NCBI RefSeq assembly: GCF_013141915.1
Contig: NZ_SROX01000010.1
Location: 62,001 to 126,000 of the forward strand
DNA: 64,000 nucleotides
Source of the DNA: Cupriavidus necator
Lineage (GTDB): Bacteria > Pseudomonadota > Gammaproteobacteria > Burkholderiales > Burkholderiaceae
Direction of reading: 5' to 3'
Part shown: piece by piece, positions 61,501-64,000 of the stretch
Numbering within the stretch: position 1 is the stretch's first letter
Layout: every line of letters starts with the position of its first letter
Notes under the pieces: model-generated
Seen by the model: only the letters and a program-made list of their open reading frames with translations
The model's database searches: none
What the model was told of the DNA's origin: nothing
Program-made: the position numbers and the translations under genes

Positions 61501-62587
61501 ACTGGCGCGCCAGCAGCGTCAAGGACTTGAGGCGCTCGTACAGTTCGCCCACCACGCGCTCATGCTGCGCGCGGCTGTAGCGCGGGTGCAGCGCCGACAG
61601 CTTGATCGAGATGCCCGGGCCCTCGTAGATGCCGCGGCCGCGCGAGGCCTGGCCGATGGCGTGGATGGCCTGCTCGTACGACGCCAGGTAGCGCGCCGCA
61701 TCGGCCTCGGTCATGGCCGCCTCGCCCAGCATGTCGTAGGAGTAGCGGAAGCCTTCGGCCTCGTAGCGGCGCGCGTTGGCCAGCGCCTCGGAAATGGTCT
61801 CGCCGGTGACGAACTGCTCGCCCATCAGGCGCATCGCCATGTCCACGCCCTTGCGGATCAGCGGCTCGCCGCCCTTGCCGATGATGCGCGTCAGCGCGCG
61901 GGTCAGGCCCGATTCGGTATGGGTGGCGACCAGCTTGCCGGTCAGCAGCAGGCCCCAGGTGGCGGCATTGACGAACAGCGACGGGCTCTGGCCCAGGTGC
62001 GACTGCCAGTTGGCGCCGCTGATCTTGTCGCGGATCAGCGCGTCGCGCGTGGCCTTGTCGGGAATGCGCAGCAGCGCCTCGGCCAGGCACATCAGCGCCA
62101 CGCCCTCCTGCGACGACAGCGAGAATTCCTGGATCAACCCTTGCACCAGTCCTTCCCGGCCGGTGCCGACCTTCTGCTCGCGCAGGCGCGTGGCCAGCGT
62201 CTTGGCCATCTTGAGGGCCGCCTCGGCCTGCTGCTGCGGCAGGCGCGCCTGTTCCAGCAGCACCGGCACGCAATCCGTTTCCGGACGACGATAGGCCGAG
62301 GTGATGGCGGCGCGCAGCACCGACTGGGGCTGGATGCTCTGTGCGAACTCCAGGAAGGGTTGCGGCGCGCCGTCGCCATGGACCCCCTCGGCGCCGTCGG
62401 CGCCCTCCGCCTCGGCACTGCCCGCGCCGGTGTCGTACGGCAGGTGGCCGCGCTCGATCTGCTCTAGGTAGCTGAAGATCGCCTGCTTGATCAGCCAGTG
62501 CGGGGTGCGGTCGATGGATTGGGCAACGCGCTTGAGGCGGTCGCGCGAGGCGTCGTCGAGCTTGACGCCGAGAGTGGTAGTGGCCAT
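58592..62587 (-). CDS. putA: Trifunctional proline catabolism protein PutA
   Basis: PutA oxidises proline to glutamate in two steps and represses its own gene. The 1331-residue protein has an N-terminal ribbon-helix-helix (TTLGVKLDDASRDRLKRVAQ), a proline dehydrogenase barrel (about residues 190-560, with YWDSEIKRAQ and the FAD-binding PVGTHETLLAYLVRR), an aldehyde dehydrogenase domain (about 640-1130) with catalytic C924 in DSAGQRCSALRVL, and a C-terminal ALDH-like tail domain. Length fits the long, self-regulating type, such as E. coli PutA (1320). Three PutA-type operator sites lie upstream. No putP is adjacent. Confidence 0.98.
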   Translation of the reverse strand: MATTTLGVKLDDASRDRLKRVAQSIDRTPHWLIKQAIFSYLEQIERGHLPYDTGAGSAEAEGADGAEGVHGDGAPQPFLEFAQSIQPQSVLRAAITSAYRRPETDCVPVLLEQARLPQQQAEAALKMAKTLATRLREQKVGTGREGLVQGLIQEFSLSSQEGVALMCLAEALLRIPDKATRDALIRDKISGANWQSHLGQSPSLFVNAATWGLLLTGKLVATHTESGLTRALTRIIGKGGEPLIRKGVDMAMRLMGEQFVTGETISEALANARRYEAEGFRYSYDMLGEAAMTEADAARYLASYEQAIHAIGQASRGRGIYEGPGISIKLSALHPRYSRAQHERVVGELYERLKSLTLLARQYDIGINIDAEEADRLEISLDLLERLCFEPELAGWNGIGFVVQGYQKRCPFVIDYLIDLARRSRHRLMIRLVKGAYWDSEIKRAQVEGLEGYPVYTRKVYTDVSYIACARKLLSVPDAIYPQFATHNAHTLSAIYQIAGHSYYPGQYEFQCLHGMGEPLYDQVVGPTADGKFNRPCRIYAPVGTHETLLAYLVRRLLENGANTSFVNRIADDTISLDELVADPVAVVEAMHRDEGALGLPHPRIPSPRTLYGKSRPNSAGIDLANEHRLASLSSALLAGTSERQVAEPMLGAALVADAPRAADAITTPVLNPADHRDVVGQVTEASQADVDAALQAAVNAAPIWQATPPDVRAAALERAADLMEAQMQSLMGIIMREAGKTFSNAIAEVREAVDFLRYYAAEVRRGFDNETHRPLGPVVCISPWNFPLAIFTGQVAAALAAGNPVLAKPAEQTPLIAAAAVKLLREAGVPAGAVQLLPGRGETVGAALVGDARVKGVMFTGSTEVARILQRNVAGRLDAAGRPIPLIAETGGQNAMIVDSSALAEQVVGDVVSSAFDSAGQRCSALRVLCLQEDVADRVLEMLKGAMQELNMGNPDRLSTDVGPVIDEEARAGIVRHIDAMRAKGRRVHQADPNAAQGASCRHGTFVPPTLIELDSIEELKREVFGPVLHVVRFPRTALDTMVSQINGTGYGLTLGIHTRIDETISFIVSRAQVGNLYVNRNIVGAVVGVQPFGGEALSGTGPKAGGPLYLHRLLSVCPQDAVARSVRAADVNAGAGGAQTVGPDDEAMRATEAFRDWARAELPEVAAACERFAEASASGLAVTLAGPTGERNTYTLLARERVLCLSAQESDLALQLGAVLTVGAEAVWLENPVSRGLFARLPKGVQSRVRMVADWTAADTAIDAVLHHGDSDQLRTVCEQVAARPGPIIGVQGLAQGERNIALDRLLIERSLSVNTAAAGGNASLMTIG

Positions 62588-62686
62588 TGGGGCAATTCTC
62601 CGAAAGACTGGAGCCGCCGCCGGTGCTACCTCGTCCGTGCCGACCGGCAGGGGCGCGCGACCGGCCGCAGCCTGTGAGCTGGCGCG

Positions 62687-62757
62687 ATCTTACTCCCGAA
62701 AATCACCAAGGTGCAACCGGGTGCAACCCTATCGAAAACCCTAATGTGTGGGTTGCA
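62687..62757 (-). promoter_or_regulatory. putA promoter with three PutA operator sites
   Basis: On the minus strand a -35 TTGCAC (62711-62716) and -10 TAAGAT (62687-62692) are 18 bases apart. The half-site GTTGCA, the core recognised by the PutA ribbon-helix-helix domain in E. coli, occurs three times: on the minus strand at 62712-62717 (overlapping the -35) and 62722-62727, and in the opposite orientation at 62752-62757. The spacings of 10 and 30 bases put all three in helical phase. Confidence 0.75.
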
Positions 62758-62780
62758 CCTGTATCCCGCACATCGACCCG

Positions 62781-64000
62781 CTAGATCCGCAGGGGGTCGA
62801 TTTCCAACTGCCAGCGCACGCCCTTCACATGCGTGCCTACTTCCGCGAAAGTCGGTACCCACTCGGTGACAAACCTTTGCAGTACCGGGCGCGCGGTGGC
62901 TTCGACCAGCATCTGCGCACGCTCCCGATTGAATACGCGCACCATCGACATGGGCACCGGGTCATGCAGTTGCACCTCCTGCGCGAGGGTGCAGTATTCG
63001 GCATGCCGGCGCGCGGCTTCGAGGAACTGCAGCGCCCGTTCCAGCTGCCCGTGCTCGGCCGTCACCAGCACCTGGAAGCAGAACGGGGGCAACCCGGCCT
63101 GGCGCCGCTCGCGCAACTGGCTAGCCGCGAATCCATCATAGTCATGGCGCGTCAGCGCTTGCAATGCCGGGGTATCCGGGTAGCGGGTCTGGATCAGCAC
63201 CTCGCCCGGCAGCCCCGCCCGGCCTGCCCGCCCCGCCACCTGCATCAGCGACGCAAACAGGTGCTCGGCCGCGCGGAAGTCGTGGCTGAACATGGCCGCG
63301 TCCGGATGGACGATGCCGACCAGCGTCACGCGCTGGAAGTCATGCCCCTTCGCCACCATCTGGGTGCCCACCAGGATGTCGACCTCGCCCGCGTGGACCT
63401 CGTCGAACATCGCCTGGGCGCTGCCCTTGCGGCGCGTGGAGTCGGCATCGATACGGGCAATGCGGGCCTGCGGAAAGCGCGCCGCCAGCGCTTCTTCGAT
63501 GCGCTGGGTGCCGCGGCCAAGCGGCGCGATGTCGACATTGCCGCAGTCCGGACAGTGATGCGGCACCGGTGCCTCGAGGCCGCAGTGGTGGCAGCGCAGG
63601 CGCCGCTCGGGCCGGTGCAGCACCAGGTATGCCGAGCAGCGCGGGCAGCCCGACAGCCAGCCGCAGCTGTCGCACGCGATCACCGGCGCGTAGCCGCGGC
63701 GATTCAGGAACAGCAGGCTCTGCTCACCGCGCGCCAGGCGCGCGTCGATGGCCTCCAGCAGCGGCACGGACAAGCCCTCGAACAGGGCACGCTGGCGCTG
63801 GCGTTCATGGTTCAGGTCGACCAGCCGCACCGCCGGCAGCGCTGCATCGGCCTGCGCGCGCTGGTGCAGCACCAGCTTGCGGTAGGTACCCTGCGCGGCC
63901 CGCCACCAGGTTTCCATCGATGGCGTCGCCGAGCCCAGCACCACCGCGATGCCGCGCTGCTTGGCGCGCCACACGGCCAGGTCGCGTGCAGAGTAGCGCA
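62781..64000 (-). CDS. priA: Primosomal protein N' (PriA), C-terminal part
   Basis: PriA is the helicase that reloads the replisome at stalled forks. The window holds about the last 406 codons; the start lies beyond base 64000. Visible are the helicase motif VVLGSATPSMETW, LLFLNRRGYAPVIAC, the eight-cysteine zinc domain (CDSCGWLSGCPRC ... RCHHCGLEAPVPHHCPDCG) and motifs V and VI (ILVGTQMVAKGHDFQRVTLVG, QVAGRAGRAGLPGEV). The end reads GVRWQLEIDPLRI, which is standard. Confidence 0.97.
   Translation of the reverse strand, partial: RYSARDLAVWRAKQRGIAVVLGSATPSMETWWRAAQGTYRKLVLHQRAQADAALPAVRLVDLNHERQRQRALFEGLSVPLLEAIDARLARGEQSLLFLNRRGYAPVIACDSCGWLSGCPRCSAYLVLHRPERRLRCHHCGLEAPVPHHCPDCGNVDIAPLGRGTQRIEEALAARFPQARIARIDADSTRRKGSAQAMFDEVHAGEVDILVGTQMVAKGHDFQRVTLVGIVHPDAAMFSHDFRAAEHLFASLMQVAGRAGRAGLPGEVLIQTRYPDTPALQALTRHDYDGFAASQLRERRQAGLPPFCFQVLVTAEHGQLERALQFLEAARRHAEYCTLAQEVQLHDPVPMSMVRVFNRERAQMLVEATARPVLQRFVTEWVPTFAEVGTHVKGVRWQLEIDPLRI

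Noticed and set aside
60080..62467. A 795-codon plus-strand open frame inside putA
   Set aside because: Opposite-strand shadow of PutA; no ribosome site and no recognisable domain.

Overview
The window is high-GC DNA with dense gene packing, about 60 protein genes, one tRNA and no insertion sequence, phage or CRISPR array. Gene content and order (rsmI-yraN-diaA-BON lipoprotein, gcl-hyi-glxR-ttuD-pyk, gcvTHP-sdaA, a 1331-residue PutA, Rep, PriA) point to the main chromosome of a beta-proteobacterium of the Burkholderiaceae. Cupriavidus/Ralstonia is the most likely group, from recognition rather than any database search.

Layout. 1-5.3 kb: 3' part of a flavocytochrome c sulfide dehydrogenase pair, then the BON lipoprotein/DiaA/YraN cluster divergent from rsmI, then rlpA. 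5.6-9.3 kb: small housekeeping genes and a RelE/ParE-type toxin-antitoxin pair. 9.3-14.4 kb: an M20 peptidase and a Zn amidase divergent from a DctA transporter and a GntR regulator. 14.4-17.5 kb: an intergenic region with an FNR-type box, a candidate small RNA and a 15-codon leader ORF, followed by an acyl-CoA operon (SDR plus two crotonases). 17.5-19.7 kb: LysR, DUF2784 and a membrane protein.

20-26.8 kb: a glyoxylate-to-pyruvate operon (Gcl, Hyi, GlxR, glycerate 2-kinase, pyruvate kinase) with GC-rich hairpins in several gaps. 27-36.4 kb: YpfJ metallopeptidase, an orphan RND pump, a secreted repeat protein, Rnk, a CadR/PbrR-type regulator, HtpX, ArfB and a MipA-like porin. 36.5-40.9 kb: tRNA-Arg(CCG), a membrane-anchored dihaem cytochrome c, HemN with a well-spaced FNR-type promoter, and an orphan periplasmic binding protein. 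40.9-50 kb: Rep helicase, then a tandem glycine riboswitch driving gcvT-gcvH-gcvP and sdaA. 50-64 kb: persulfide dioxygenase, OsmC, a hydrolase, a coupled antiporter/YbdK pair, a TPR protein, a LivK-type protein, PutA with three GTTGCA operator sites, and the C-terminal part of PriA.

Metabolically the window is rich in C2/C3 and amino-acid carbon routes: glyoxylate to pyruvate, glycine to serine to pyruvate, and proline to glutamate. The clearest regulatory logic is the glycine riboswitch, the PutA self-operator, and two TTGAC-N4-GTCAA boxes that suggest oxygen control of hemN and of an undescribed small RNA.
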